64,000 bases of DNA from an uncultured Acidimicrobiales bacterium. GTDB taxonomy: Bacteria > Actinomycetota > Acidimicrobiia > Acidimicrobiales > Aldehydirespiratoraceae. Below, in pieces: positions 18,347-26,770 of the stretch. The notes under the pieces were generated by a model. It was not told the DNA's origin, searched no databases, and was given only the letters and a program-made list of their open reading frames with translations. Numbering within the stretch: the stretch's first letter is position 1; each line of letters starts with the position of its first letter. The position numbers were made by a program, and so were the translations under genes. The stretch is from positions 1,584,277 to 1,648,276 of the forward strand of contig CATQHS010000001.1 in assembly GCA_958296055.1 (NCBI GenBank). The letters run 5' to 3'.

Positions 18347-19123
18347 GTGTTCGACCGGTTCGTCACCGAGCTGAACGCCCTAGACCTCTCGGGGACGGGC
18401 CTGACCGGGTTGCGCGACGCCACGGCCGGGGCCAAGCGGGCGCGGGCCGCGCTGGACGCCTTCGAGGCCCGGCTGCTGACCGCGGCCGCCGACCGGACCT
18501 TCGACCCCGCCGCGGGCATCGAGCTGCTGCGCTGTGCCGGGGGCTGCTCCCAGCGCGAGGCCCGCCGGCGGCTGCGCCGGGCCGAGGCTTTGGACCAGAC
18601 GCCCGCGGTGGCCGGCGCCCTGGCCGAGGGCGACATCACCGCCGAGCACGCCGACGCTTTGGCGCAAGCCGCCCGGGCGACCTCGGCCGAGGCGGTGGAC
18701 GGTGATGCGGCTTTGCTGGACCAGGCCAAGGAGCTGCCCGCCGATCTGGCCGCCCGAGAGGCCGCCGACTGGGCTCACCGCCATCAGACGGCGGCGGACC
18801 GCGAGGCCAAGTTCCGCCGTCAGCGGGCCATGCGCAGCCACCGGGCCTGGTGCGACGGCGAAGGCATGGTCAACTTCCGCACCCGCCTCGACCCCGTCAC
18901 CGGCGCCCAAGCCCGGGCCGTAATCGACGACATCGCCAACCGCCTCTACCAACTCGACGGCGGCCGAAACGCCAAACCCCGTAACGAATTTCACCCGTTT
19001 GCGGGAACGAATTCCGCGTGCGCGTTCACCACTCCCGGTCGGGCCGGGCCGTTGACTAGGCCCGGGGCGGCGGAACAGTTACTGGAGCGGCTCGTAGCCG
19101 TGTGTCGCCGGAAGCGGTTTTAG
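18347..19123 (+). pseudogene. DUF222/HNH endonuclease family protein, C-terminally truncated
   Basis: The frame starts at GTG 18347 and runs 258 codons. Residues about 1-210 match the DUF222 (13E12-type) domain of actinobacterial multicopy HNH proteins: ALDAFEARLLTAAADRTFDP, LRCAGGCSQREARRRLRRAE, MVNFRTRLDPVTGAQARAVI. The C-terminal HNH domain (about 100-150 further residues in intact members) is absent. From about 18985 the sequence becomes unrelated (NEFHPFAGTNSACAFTTPGR...), so the gene was cut by a rearrangement. Confidence 0.75.
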
Positions 19124-19339
19124 GTTCCTTGAACTGGGATTTCACTGGCGCGCCCGCTGATAGTGCAAGGCTCTGAGCGTGGTCTCAGCGCCCCGGGCAA
19201 CGGCATCGAGGACTCCGCTCAGACAAAAGACGGGGACGGGGTCAGGACGCCACCCGGTTGAGCGGTGAGGGTGTGACCGCAACGCCCCAGCCGCCGTTTT
19301 CCTTCTTGCATAATGTGTCGCATAGGGCGCATACAGATG

Positions 19340-19823
19340 AGACCCGTCTTGGACAGTCCGCAGTATGGCGAAACCTGGCCGACGAGTTCGGCCTGCACGA
19401 CACGGACCGGCCTTTGGTGGAGGCCGCAGCGGCGGTTACCGCGGAGGGCGTGGCCGAGTTCAAAGCCGACGGCGGCGGCCTCATCCACGACGAGTGGGTT
19501 CCGACGGTCGCCGAGGATGTCAGGTGTCGCTCTCCGACACGACGGGCGCGGTGTGCGCCATGGGGTGATCATCGCGGCTACGATCCGCGACGACCTGACA
19601 TGGGACGACGAGTCTGATCTCCGGCACTCACCGCGCCCAGTGCCTGCTCGAGGACCGCGCCGGAATTCAGTTGGGGGAGATCATCGACATGTGGAACGAC
19701 CACCTCGACCGCACGCAGGCGCAGGTCGTCGCCGCCAATGAGGTCGATTGGCCCAACCAGTACCGGTGGATTCGCAGTCTGCGGAATGACGCCTCCCGAC
19801 AGGAGCCTAAAAATGAAGGATAA
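19340..19823 (+). pseudogene. decayed gene of unknown family
   Basis: Coding-like pieces appear in three successive plus-strand frames: SAVWRNLADEFGLHDTDRPL...GGGLIHDEWVPTVAED, then GVIIAATIRDDLTWDDE, then LISGTHRAQCLLEDRAGIQL...VDWPNQYRWIRSLRNDASR up to TAA at 19821-19823. At least two frameshifts separate them. The third piece overlaps the start of the AT-rich gene at 19813. I do not recognise the family. Confidence 0.4.
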
Positions 19824-20952
19824 AAGATTGAAGTTTAAAAAGGCTGTTTTCTTTCAGAAGGATGCGGCTATTTTCCCTTCAGAGTCTATGAAGATAGAAA
19901 TATTAGCCCCTTGGCTAGGAGAGTTTCCTGATGGATCTAGGTGGATAAGTGAGCGTCAAAGCGTTCCGGCTATTTTAATTTTTGTGCGTGATGTTGTAGG
20001 TTTAACAAAGTTGTCTGATTGTGATGGGGTTAAGTTGGAGTATGGTTTAGACGGAAACAAGATTGTGTGGGAAGGTCCGGTGATTGGTGCTGAGTTTAAT
20101 TGGTCTCTTAGTCGTGTGGATGAGAGCAGCCGTAAGGCGATAGGGGAAGAGTCAGGAATATTGTTGTGTGAGTCGTCTGGGTTTAGGGAACTGTGGTTAC
20201 TCCCTAAGTTTCAGATGCCTTTGTATGAGGGAGAGGGTGAACTACTCAGGGACAGGAAGTTGTATGAGAAGGTGGTTTCTTTTAGGGAAGAACTAGAGGC
20301 TTTGGCTCAAGTTTGTCGTAGAGTGTTTACTGTTTTATATTTGAATCGGTGGGACATTAATGCAGGATATTATAAAAGTTATAGCCAGGTAGGTCCTGTC
20401 CAAAGTCTGTTGGATAGGATGCATCAGGATTATGATCAGATGTTGTTGCTGGTTTCCAAACTTGTTTTCGAGAGTGAAAGTTCTTTTAGTTCTTTTTCTA
20501 GTAGTCTTTTGAGTGCGAATAATCTGAGTGTGAATCAAAAGAAATATTGTAAGAAGTTGTTGGGTGTTTATGATGTTAGCAGTAGTATTTTCCGATGGTG
20601 TGAGGAACTAGACATAGTAGCTAGTAAGAGTGTTGTAAAGAAACCTCTGTTGAGTTTTAAAAGGAATAAACGGGTTGCTCATAATGATAAGTGGGCTGAT
20701 CGGTTAGTTCCATCAGAAGTTGAGATCGAGCGGGATTTGCAGGAAGTGATCTACGTGTTGCGACTGTTTGATAATATAGTGCATAGTTTGGGGAGGTTTC
20801 TCTTTTTGAGTGATCCGTTTCATCGCGTAGAGAGAGTTCCGTTGTGTGCAACTAGGTTATTTGATAAAGATCTTGTTTGGTCGTTTTGGGAAGGATTGAG
20901 TTATCAGACAGAAATGTCTAAGTTGCATCATGTGAGCTTGGGTATTACATAG
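19813..20952 (+). CDS. HEPN-like hypothetical protein, AT-rich
   Basis: The product has 379 residues from ATG 19813; the frame extends upstream to 19738, but that part is GC-rich relic sequence. Composition is very AT-rich. The C-terminal half is helical and contains SFKRNKRVAHNDKW (20653-20697), fitting the R-x4-6-H signature of HEPN ribonuclease domains such as those of AbiU2-type proteins. A conserved-looking helix (VQSLLDRMHQDYDQMLLLVS) precedes it. No transmembrane segment is seen. HEPN proteins often act in abortive infection or toxin systems. The assignment rests on one motif plus the fold-like helical pattern. Confidence 0.45.
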   Translation: MKDKRLKFKKAVFFQKDAAIFPSESMKIEILAPWLGEFPDGSRWISERQSVPAILIFVRDVVGLTKLSDCDGVKLEYGLDGNKIVWEGPVIGAEFNWSLSRVDESSRKAIGEESGILLCESSGFRELWLLPKFQMPLYEGEGELLRDRKLYEKVVSFREELEALAQVCRRVFTVLYLNRWDINAGYYKSYSQVGPVQSLLDRMHQDYDQMLLLVSKLVFESESSFSSFSSSLLSANNLSVNQKKYCKKLLGVYDVSSSIFRWCEELDIVASKSVVKKPLLSFKRNKRVAHNDKWADRLVPSEVEIERDLQEVIYVLRLFDNIVHSLGRFLFLSDPFHRVERVPLCATRLFDKDLVWSFWEGLSYQTEMSKLHHVSLGIT

Positions 20953-21743
20953 GGCCCTGACTTGGGATGATGCCGGGTTGCCACTGGCGGCTCGGCCAGA
21001 GATGCCCCGACGATCTCACTCTCTCGGCCTGATCCTTGCTCAGTTAGCCTGACATCCTGGTGGCTTTGGTCACTCCAAGCGCCCGCATCTGTTCTTTCGG
21101 GCTCATCAACGCCCCCGACCGGCGGGCCCGGAGGCGCGGGTCCGGGCCTCGGCTCAGACTGCGGGGCAAAGAGGCTCCGGCTCAACCGAAGCCGCTGGAC
21201 CCGCTGGACCGCTCACGGGTAGGTACGCCGCGACCCGGCCCGGCCGTTTCCTAACAGCGGAGGCGTGCTCGCGTCTGGTCTGGCTTGGGGTTTCGCTTCT
21301 GCTGGCTCACGCGGGCCGGTGCCGGCGGCCGAGGTGCCGGAGCGTCGGCTTGACAGACACGGTGATCCGATTATCGTTCGCGGCACTTGCTCTGGCGAGC
21401 CCGCCGTGCCAGCCTTGGAGGCATCACGTCGGCACCCGCCGGGGCATGGGACACTGTGGAGGGAACATATGGACAGCACTACGGACGGGAGCACCGTTTC
21501 GGCGCTTCGCCCACCGATAGCCGCGGGCGGCACCGGCGGACGCTGCGACCACACGGCCCCGGCCAGCGGCCACCCCAGGCAGCCCGTAGCGGCTAGACGG
21601 CGCAGATGACATCCCAGGGAGTGCAAAGCCCGGGGCTGATCGTCGCTCTGCTGCTTCCTGGCGGGTTGTTCTTGTGGAACTACGAATGTAAGTCATGAAG
21701 ATAACAATTCAAGACTCTCAATGTAACGAATGGAGTAATCCAA
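20953..21743. other. 790 bp without a convincing gene
   Basis: This GC-rich DNA lies between two AT-rich genes. Overlapping short frames occur on both strands with Pro/Arg/Ala-rich composition, and none shows a family motif or ribosome binding site. Probably chromosomal spacer or decayed DNA. Confidence 0.4.
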
Positions 21744-22544
21744 ATGGGGTGGATAGCCGGACTTCTAGTAGTTCTGGCTCCTACAGGTGGTGCAGGATTT
21801 GTTTGGATGTTCGAGAGGCACGTTCCAAGCTTCCGTCAACATCTCCCTGATAGGGTAACCAAGCTAATCTATAGCAGTTTGATCTTTGCGGTTGTACTTG
21901 GATGCCCAATATACTATGCGTACACCTACGTAGACACGTATTATCTACAATTAAATAGGCGTCTTCCTGGGTGGGTATGGATAGGTCTAATGGTAGCCGT
22001 TGCTTTACCACCTACCTTAGGTGAAATCATCGGGAGCTACTGGGAAAAGATCGGCAATACATGGGAATCCATACGTAGAAAGTTGTTCAGATATAGATCA
22101 AATGGTGAAAGATGGCGTCCTGATATACCTACAGCCTTTGACTATGTGATACGCTTGCTCATGAAGGAAAGGTCGCTATTCCCAATTGTTATGATACACT
22201 ATACTAACACGGGTGCTGTGCCATATGTTGTGGTAGGACATCTTGGCCACGCCTCGGGCACACCTAACCCGCAAGATATTTATTTATCAACAGTCTATTT
22301 TTATGGGCCAGAAGAAAAGTTTATCGATCCGGGTACAACTCTCAAGATACAAGAAGGAGGGTGCTTAATTAACTATAAAGATGTCACATATACAAGAGTT
22401 CTATTCTCGATTAGCAACCAAAACCAACAGGAAGGGAGTGAGTCATGCCTGCAAGTGCAAGCGAACAACGACCTACCCGGAGCCGCCGTAGAGGGTCTTT
22501 CGAGTACTGGGGCGGCACAAACGGCGAGCCACCTGGTGAGATAG
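21744..22544 (+). CDS. DUF6338 family membrane protein
   Basis: This 266-residue, AT-rich protein has two or three N-terminal helices (residues about 3-22, 38-58, 75-95) and a cytoplasmic domain. The domain motifs TAFDYVIRLLMKERSLFPIV, VVVGHLGHASGTPNPQDIYL and EGGCLINYKDVTYTRVLFS fit DUF6338: an F/WDY box, a G-x-S/A-s-x-P segment and a DIYL box. These are actinobacterial membrane proteins of unknown function often found in variable loci. The last 40 residues overlap the next gene in another frame and look unlike the family, so the true 3' end may have been altered by a frameshift near 22430. Confidence 0.6.
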   Translation: MGWIAGLLVVLAPTGGAGFVWMFERHVPSFRQHLPDRVTKLIYSSLIFAVVLGCPIYYAYTYVDTYYLQLNRRLPGWVWIGLMVAVALPPTLGEIIGSYWEKIGNTWESIRRKLFRYRSNGERWRPDIPTAFDYVIRLLMKERSLFPIVMIHYTNTGAVPYVVVGHLGHASGTPNPQDIYLSTVYFYGPEEKFIDPGTTLKIQEGGCLINYKDVTYTRVLFSISNQNQQEGSESCLQVQANNDLPGAAVEGLSSTGAAQTASHLVR

Positions 22545-22672
22545 TCGTCCCAGAAGCTTTCCGGCTGGTCACAGTCGTGCCATCTGACGCCAAAGAGTCC
22601 GCCGAAGAAACGAACACATACGAGACCGGCAGCGACGGATCAGGGCAGATAATGTCTGAAACCGACAAGTAG
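22445..22672 (+). CDS. small acidic hypothetical protein
   Basis: The 75-codon gene has a strong ribosome binding site (GGAAGGGAG) 6-14 nt before ATG 22445, inside the tail of the DUF6338 gene. The product is hydrophilic with a basic start (QRPTRSRRRG) and an acidic, Ser/Thr/Glu-rich end. Small hydrophilic partners downstream of DUF6338 genes are something I have seen before, but I cannot name the family. A hairpin (22708-22730) follows. Confidence 0.45.
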   Translation: MPASASEQRPTRSRRRGSFEYWGGTNGEPPGEIVVPEAFRLVTVVPSDAKESAEETNTYETGSDGSGQIMSETDK

Positions 22673-23363
22673 ACACAACCTCGCCCCAGATATCCAGGGT
22701 TTCACGGTGCCAGATGGTTCCTGTCTGGCAACCGCTAATATCAAGCCTCAGCGCCGATGGTTATCTCCTCAGACGCGTCCAATGAGCCGCGGTCTCAATC
22801 CAAAGCTGCGCTGAATGGTGAGGAGCATGGTGCCAGTGCATGGCCGGTGCCATGCGCCTGCCGGGGGGTATCGGGGATCCATGGGCCCCGGGGGTGGCCG
22901 GCGCTGGCCGCGGCCCAGACCGTCGGGCAACGAGCCCTGCGAGAAGCCATTACCGCAGAACACGGACGTCTGCCGCTCACATAACCCTCCAAGTAAGAGA
23001 CGACATTGGCTACAGCCGACCCTTGCGCCATGGGCAGTGACCTGATAGTGTTCATCTCACCTCCCCGCCCTCCACAGCCGCTAGACGGCCGTGGACTGGC
23101 GGGGCTTCGCTTTGGTAGCCGTGCGTTCTGGCAGCAGTTGGCCCTCCGCCTGATCGACGGAGGGCCAGCCGAGCGCCCCGACCCCGAGGAGGGCCAGTAA
23201 CGACGGCCACAGTAGCCATCCGCCGCGGTGTCCGCCCCCGGCCCGGCCCTGGCCCGGTAACGTTGTGGCGAAGCCCTTGCTGGCCATCGACCGTCATCGG
23301 CTCGGTCCCGAACCGTCACAGGCCTCTTATATGGTCCGATCGAGAACCGGGAGGTGGATGCAG
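22673..23363. other. 690 bp intergenic region with two hairpins
   Basis: No convincing gene is present. Two inverted repeats stand out: TGCCAGA (22708-22714) with TCTGGCA (22724-22730), just after the small gene at 22445 and terminator-like without a T run; and TGGCCCTCCG (23139-23148) with CGGAGGGCCA (23158-23167), ten perfect pairs and a 9-nt loop, upstream of the methyltransferase relic. Confidence 0.45.
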
Positions 23364-23990
23364 ATGAACAAGCAGGTCGTTCTCGCAGACTTCTTCTCCG
23401 GATGCGGCGGGACGAGCCTGGGATTCTCCAGGGCCGGGATCGAGCCGGTCGTGGCCGTCGACAGCGACGCCGACGCGGCGGCGACGTACCGACGGAACTT
23501 CCGTCGAGCCGCGGTGCTCGAAAAGGACATCCGCAAACTGGACCCGTCCGAGATCCGTGAGGTACTCGATCCGCACCGGGAAGCGCTTCGGCTGTTCGCG
23601 GGGTGCGCCCCTTGCCAGCCGTTCGCCAACCATCAGAAGAACCAGACGGATGAAGACGACAGAGTTCCGCTCCTGCTCGAGTTCCTTCGATTCGTCCGGG
23701 AGCTTCAACCCGAGCTGATCTTCGTGGAGAACGTTCCCGGCCTCCAAAGCTGCGGGCCTCCGAAGGACCCCACCCCGAGCAGGACCGGGCCCTGAGCGCC
23801 CGCGAGGCGGCCCGGCTCCAAACGCTTCGGACGACACCTCATCAACCACGCAAGAGAAGCGGCCTGAGTGGTCGGCTTCCGCGCCCGCGCCCGGGCCGTC
23901 GATCTCCTCGGCCGCCAGCAGATCGCGAGCCTGCCCACCGCGCTGAGCGAGTTGCTCAAACCTGTTTCCGTGAAGTCACCCCGCAGGCAT
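23364..23990 (+). pseudogene. C5 cytosine-specific DNA methyltransferase, truncated
   Basis: ATG 23364 follows GGGAGGTGG. The N-terminal half is well conserved: motif I ADFFSGCGGTSLGFSRAG, motif IV AGCAPCQPFANHQKN with the catalytic Pro-Cys, and motif VI PELIFVENVPGL. The frame stops at 23795. In another frame just downstream, HPEQDRALSAREAARLQT matches the motif IX region. The segment between motifs VI and IX, including the target recognition domain, is therefore deleted and the frame is broken. It must be inactive. No cognate restriction enzyme is visible. Confidence 0.8.
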
Positions 23991-24006
23991 ACGCCCAAGC
24001 ATGAGA

Positions 24007-24186
24007 TCAGCCACTCGGGCTTGCGCTTGATTCTTGACCGTCTGGTTTCTTCACGTACTTCTCGAAGATTTCAACAGCCATCCGCCGACCGAACTCCACT
24101 GGCTCTTCGTATCGTTCCGCCGCTCGCCTCGCTTCCGCAAGATCCTGAATCTCTTGGAGCGACTTATCGTCGGTCATTCTAGTCAT
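24007..24186 (-). CDS. small hypothetical protein (59 aa)
   Basis: ATG at 24186 on the minus strand follows GAGAGAGGAGCACC, a good ribosome binding site. The product (MTRMTDDKSLQEIQDLAEAR...RMAVEIFEKYVKKPDGQ...) is hydrophilic and helical. The stop is at 24007-24009. It begins 13 nt after the stop of the gene at 24200, in the same direction, so it should belong to the same transcript as the orotate phosphoribosyltransferase-like gene. The size and charge pattern would suit an antitoxin or a small regulator, but no family is recognised. Confidence 0.55.
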   Translation of the reverse strand: MTRMTDDKSLQEIQDLAEARRAAERYEEPVEFGRRMAVEIFEKYVKKPDGQESSASPSG

Positions 24187-24199
24187 GGTGCTCCTCTCT

Positions 24200-24499
24200 C
24201 TATTCAGACTCTCTGATGAGCCTTTGATCTCGGTAGGAATAGCGTGGATTTAACTCAGGCTTGAAATAGTGCTTACGTTTGATCCAAACGAGACCATCTC
24301 CCTTTGATATAACGGCAACATCAATCGGGCCGCCTACAGTTTCGTCCTCTGGTGTACTAAGCGTGACGGTAGTTGAAAACGCAACCCCACTTACCAAACT
24401 GGCTTCCGCGGCGCAGCCAGAACAGCTCTGAACTGGGATTTTGCCAGCAGCAGGCCCGTGACCGAAGTTGTGGGTTGGGGATGGGTGGCTCCAAGCCAT
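24200..24499 (-). CDS. hypothetical protein (99 aa) downstream of OPRT-like gene
   Basis: The start is uncertain; ATG 24499 lies 22 nt after the stop of the gene at 24522, and the frame stays open upstream inside that gene. The product has CSGCAAEAS near its N-terminus, then a beta-rich stretch (VAFSTTVTLSTPEDETVGGP, IDVAVISKGDGLVWIKRKHY) and a basic tail. Codon use becomes less GC-rich than in the gene upstream. Function is unknown. Confidence 0.45.
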   Translation of the reverse strand: MAWSHPSPTHNFGHGPAAGKIPVQSCSGCAAEASLVSGVAFSTTVTLSTPEDETVGGPIDVAVISKGDGLVWIKRKHYFKPELNPRYSYRDQRLIRESE

Positions 24500-24521
24500 C
24501 GCCAACGGGGCCGCGCTGAGA

Positions 24522-25103
24522 TCAGACGGGGTCCAAGCCCAGGTCTTGGTAGGTCGCGACCGGCAGATACTCGACACCCCGATCCGCGAATTGCTCGGCC
24601 GCGCGACCACCCCGGTCCACGAGCGCTGACGCGGCCACCACCTGCGCCCCGGTTTTGACGACCTCCTCGTAGACACGGAAGATCGACCCACCGGTCGTCA
24701 CCACATCGTCCACCAGCAACACTTGGTCGCCAGTGCTCAACCGAGCCCCCTCGATGATCCGTTTGAACCCATGTGCTTTGGGTTCTTTGCGCACCAAGAA
24801 CCACCGGGCATTCTCGACCTGAGAGACCGCTATGGCGATGGCGTCGGCACCCATCGTGAGCCCACCGACCACGGTGAAATCACATCCGGCGCGACGCATC
24901 TCGTCGCAGATTGCCTCCGCCGCGACTTGCAGGTCCGCCCATCTGGCCAGCGCCCTCTTGACATCCACGAAGACACTCGACTGCTTGCCGGAGGACAACT
25001 TCACCAACTCGCCGGGCCGGTGATCCAAGCCCTGTTCCTTCAGGATCTCAATCACCCGGTCCCGCAACATTGACGGCAGCCGGTCTGCTGGTGCGGGAGT
25101 CAT
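24522..25103 (-). CDS. pyrE: orotate phosphoribosyltransferase family protein
   Basis: The 193-residue product matches the type I PRTase fold of OPRT: KLSSGKQSSVFVDVKRAL (the FVD segment of the family), GGLTMGADAIAIAVS, the RKEPKAHG loop, and the PRPP-binding motif VLLVDDVVTTGGS. OPRT joins orotate and PRPP to give OMP in pyrimidine synthesis. GGAGGATG precedes ATG 25103. No other pyr genes lie nearby. The gene sits in a mobile region and heads a short operon with two unknown small genes, so a non-housekeeping PRTase role is possible. Confidence 0.75.
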   Translation of the reverse strand: MTPAPADRLPSMLRDRVIEILKEQGLDHRPGELVKLSSGKQSSVFVDVKRALARWADLQVAAEAICDEMRRAGCDFTVVGGLTMGADAIAIAVSQVENARWFLVRKEPKAHGFKRIIEGARLSTGDQVLLVDDVVTTGGSIFRVYEEVVKTGAQVVAASALVDRGGRAAEQFADRGVEYLPVATYQDLGLDPV

Positions 25104-25544
25104 GGCACATCCTCCAGATATCGGCGCATCTTGAATCTTGGCCCCAAGCGGCCCGCGGCGGTTCGCGGCCGTTGCTCAAACAAGGTCGTCGCCCGGCACC
25201 GAGCCAGCACGCTGCCCGCAAGCCACCGCAGAACCCACCCGCCCAGATTAACCAGATTAAGTAGCCCCGATTCCTCTCTGTCCAGCAGGCCGAGCTGGCT
25301 CGGCCGACGGGTAGCGGGCGGATCTGCGGATTCTCGCACTCAGGCTGTTGGACGCAGGGCGCAGTCCGCTCGCCCGCGACGACCGGGGCCCCGACAGCCA
25401 CGGGCCCTCTAGCGGCGCTGGTCGTCGAGGCGTGGGGCTTGACGATCCTTTTGTCCTCTAATCTGATCGCTGATCGTGTACCCGCGGCCGGGGACCGGGT
25501 AGTCACCGGAAGGCGAACTCCGTCGGGCACAGGAGATGGGCCTA
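25104..25544. other. 440 bp intergenic region
   Basis: Only overlapping short frames without motifs are seen. It separates the divergent OPRT-like gene from the 2TM/TIR pair and should contain both promoters. I cannot place them with confidence. Confidence 0.35.
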
Positions 25545-25985
25545 GTGACAGACACAGCGCCATCGGCTCAGCCCTCCGACGACTCCGCCCGCAGGCACCA
25601 TCTCGACATGATCCAGCGAGTCGTGGAGCGCTTGGCTGGCAACTCGGCTCAGATCAAGAACTGGGCCATCGCCATCCTCGCGGCGCTGTTGCTGTTCAGT
25701 CGGACCGCAACCGAAGGAGACGAGCGGGCCAGTGTTGGCTTCGCCATGTTGACGCTCACACTCGTGTTCTGGGGTCTTGACCGCTACTACCTGAAGCAGG
25801 AACGACTGTTCCGATGCCTCTACGACCGGGTGCGCCAGACGGACCCTGACCTAGTCGACTACTCCATGGACGTGTCAGAGTTCCAGAAGAGCGTCGGCGG
25901 CATCCGGCTGCTTGCCTCGGTATCTTTGCTGCCATTCTACATAACTTTGGTAATGTTATGTGTTTTGTATATCATCGTATCCTAG
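25545..25985 (+). CDS. two-helix membrane protein, partner of TIR protein
   Basis: GTG 25545 is chosen because AGGAG (25531-25535) is 9 nt upstream; the ATG at 25536 would touch it. The product has 146 residues. A helical N-terminal part (HHLDMIQRVVERLAGNSAQI) leads into helix 1 (NWAIAILAALLLF), with a second hydrophobic stretch close by (VGFAMLTLTLVFWGLDRYYL). A cytoplasmic charged segment (ERLFRCLYDRVRQTDPDLVD) and a final helix pair-like region (LASVSLLPFYITLVMLCVLY) follow. It lies 114 nt upstream of a ThsB-like TIR gene. I read it as a candidate membrane effector or sensor, by inference from context. Confidence 0.55.
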   Translation: MTDTAPSAQPSDDSARRHHLDMIQRVVERLAGNSAQIKNWAIAILAALLLFSRTATEGDERASVGFAMLTLTLVFWGLDRYYLKQERLFRCLYDRVRQTDPDLVDYSMDVSEFQKSVGGIRLLASVSLLPFYITLVMLCVLYIIVS

Positions 25986-26099
25986 GAAGATGCAGCCACA
26001 GTCCGACGGCGATTGGTGTCCCAGAACTGCATCTGAAGTTGTTGCCGTCGTCGGTTACTGCTATTTTGTCGTAGATTTCATCGCGCAAGGAGGCAACTC

Positions 26100-26597
26100 A
26101 TGGCCACACAACGAAGATGCTTTTTTAGCTTCCACTATGAGCTAGATGCATGGCGAGCTAGCCAAATTAGAAATATGGGAGTTGTTGAAGGGAACCAACC
26201 TGTATCCGATAACGATTGGGAGAGCATCAAGAAGGGTGGCGAGGCAACCATAAAGCAGTGGATAAATGGACAGCTAACCGGCAAATCGTGTACAATAGTT
26301 CTGATAGGCAGTCAAACGGCTAGCCGTAAGTGGATCAAATACGAAATTAAGAAATCATGGGATGACAAAAAGGGGCTACTAGGCATATACATTCATAACC
26401 TTAAGGATCAGGATGAGAAACAAACATTCAAAGGGGCGAACCCTTTTAGTAGCATTACAATCAACGGAACCCCTTTATCAAACATAGCCAAAGCATATGA
26501 CCCGCCTTACCTAGCTAGCGAAAATGTATATGCCCATATTAAGAACAACCTCTCCCAGTGGGTGGAAGAGGCAATCAGAATCCGAAAATGTTATTAG
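26100..26597 (+). CDS. ThsB-like TIR domain protein (DUF1863)
   Basis: A perfect AAGGAGG precedes ATG 26100. The 165-residue product is a single TIR-like domain of the MTH538/ThsB type: the first strand RRCFFSFHYELDAWRASQIR, the helix WESIKKGGEATIKQWINGQL, and the core SCTIVLIGSQTASRKWIKYE with a Glu in the place expected for catalysis. ThsB proteins of Thoeris make a NAD-derived signal that activates an effector. No ThsA (SIR2 or Macro) gene is visible; the only neighbour is the 2TM protein upstream. The gene is AT-rich, unlike its GC-rich downstream neighbour. Confidence 0.8.
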   Translation: MATQRRCFFSFHYELDAWRASQIRNMGVVEGNQPVSDNDWESIKKGGEATIKQWINGQLTGKSCTIVLIGSQTASRKWIKYEIKKSWDDKKGLLGIYIHNLKDQDEKQTFKGANPFSSITINGTPLSNIAKAYDPPYLASENVYAHIKNNLSQWVEEAIRIRKCY

Positions 26598-26770
26598 TTA
26601 TACTCTAACTTGATGTTTTCAATTCATGCTGGCTGCTGGCTCCCGGCTCCCGGCACGGGGACGCGGTGCTGGCGCTTGCGCGACCATGGCAACGGGCCGC
26701 TCCCGGTATCGCTGGGCAGCCCCATCCGGGACGCGCGCTAATTCGCCGGCCCCTCATTAGCGTTGGCGAC

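Noticed and set aside
21265-21609. 114-codon plus-strand frame between the HEPN-like and DUF6338 genes
   Set aside because: No ribosome binding site, no family motif, and equally long overlapping frames on the other strand.
22795-23319. 174-codon minus-strand frame
   Set aside because: Arg/Gly/Ala/Pro-rich composition with two equally plausible shadow frames, and it contains the perfect hairpin at 23139-23167, so it is more likely intergenic.
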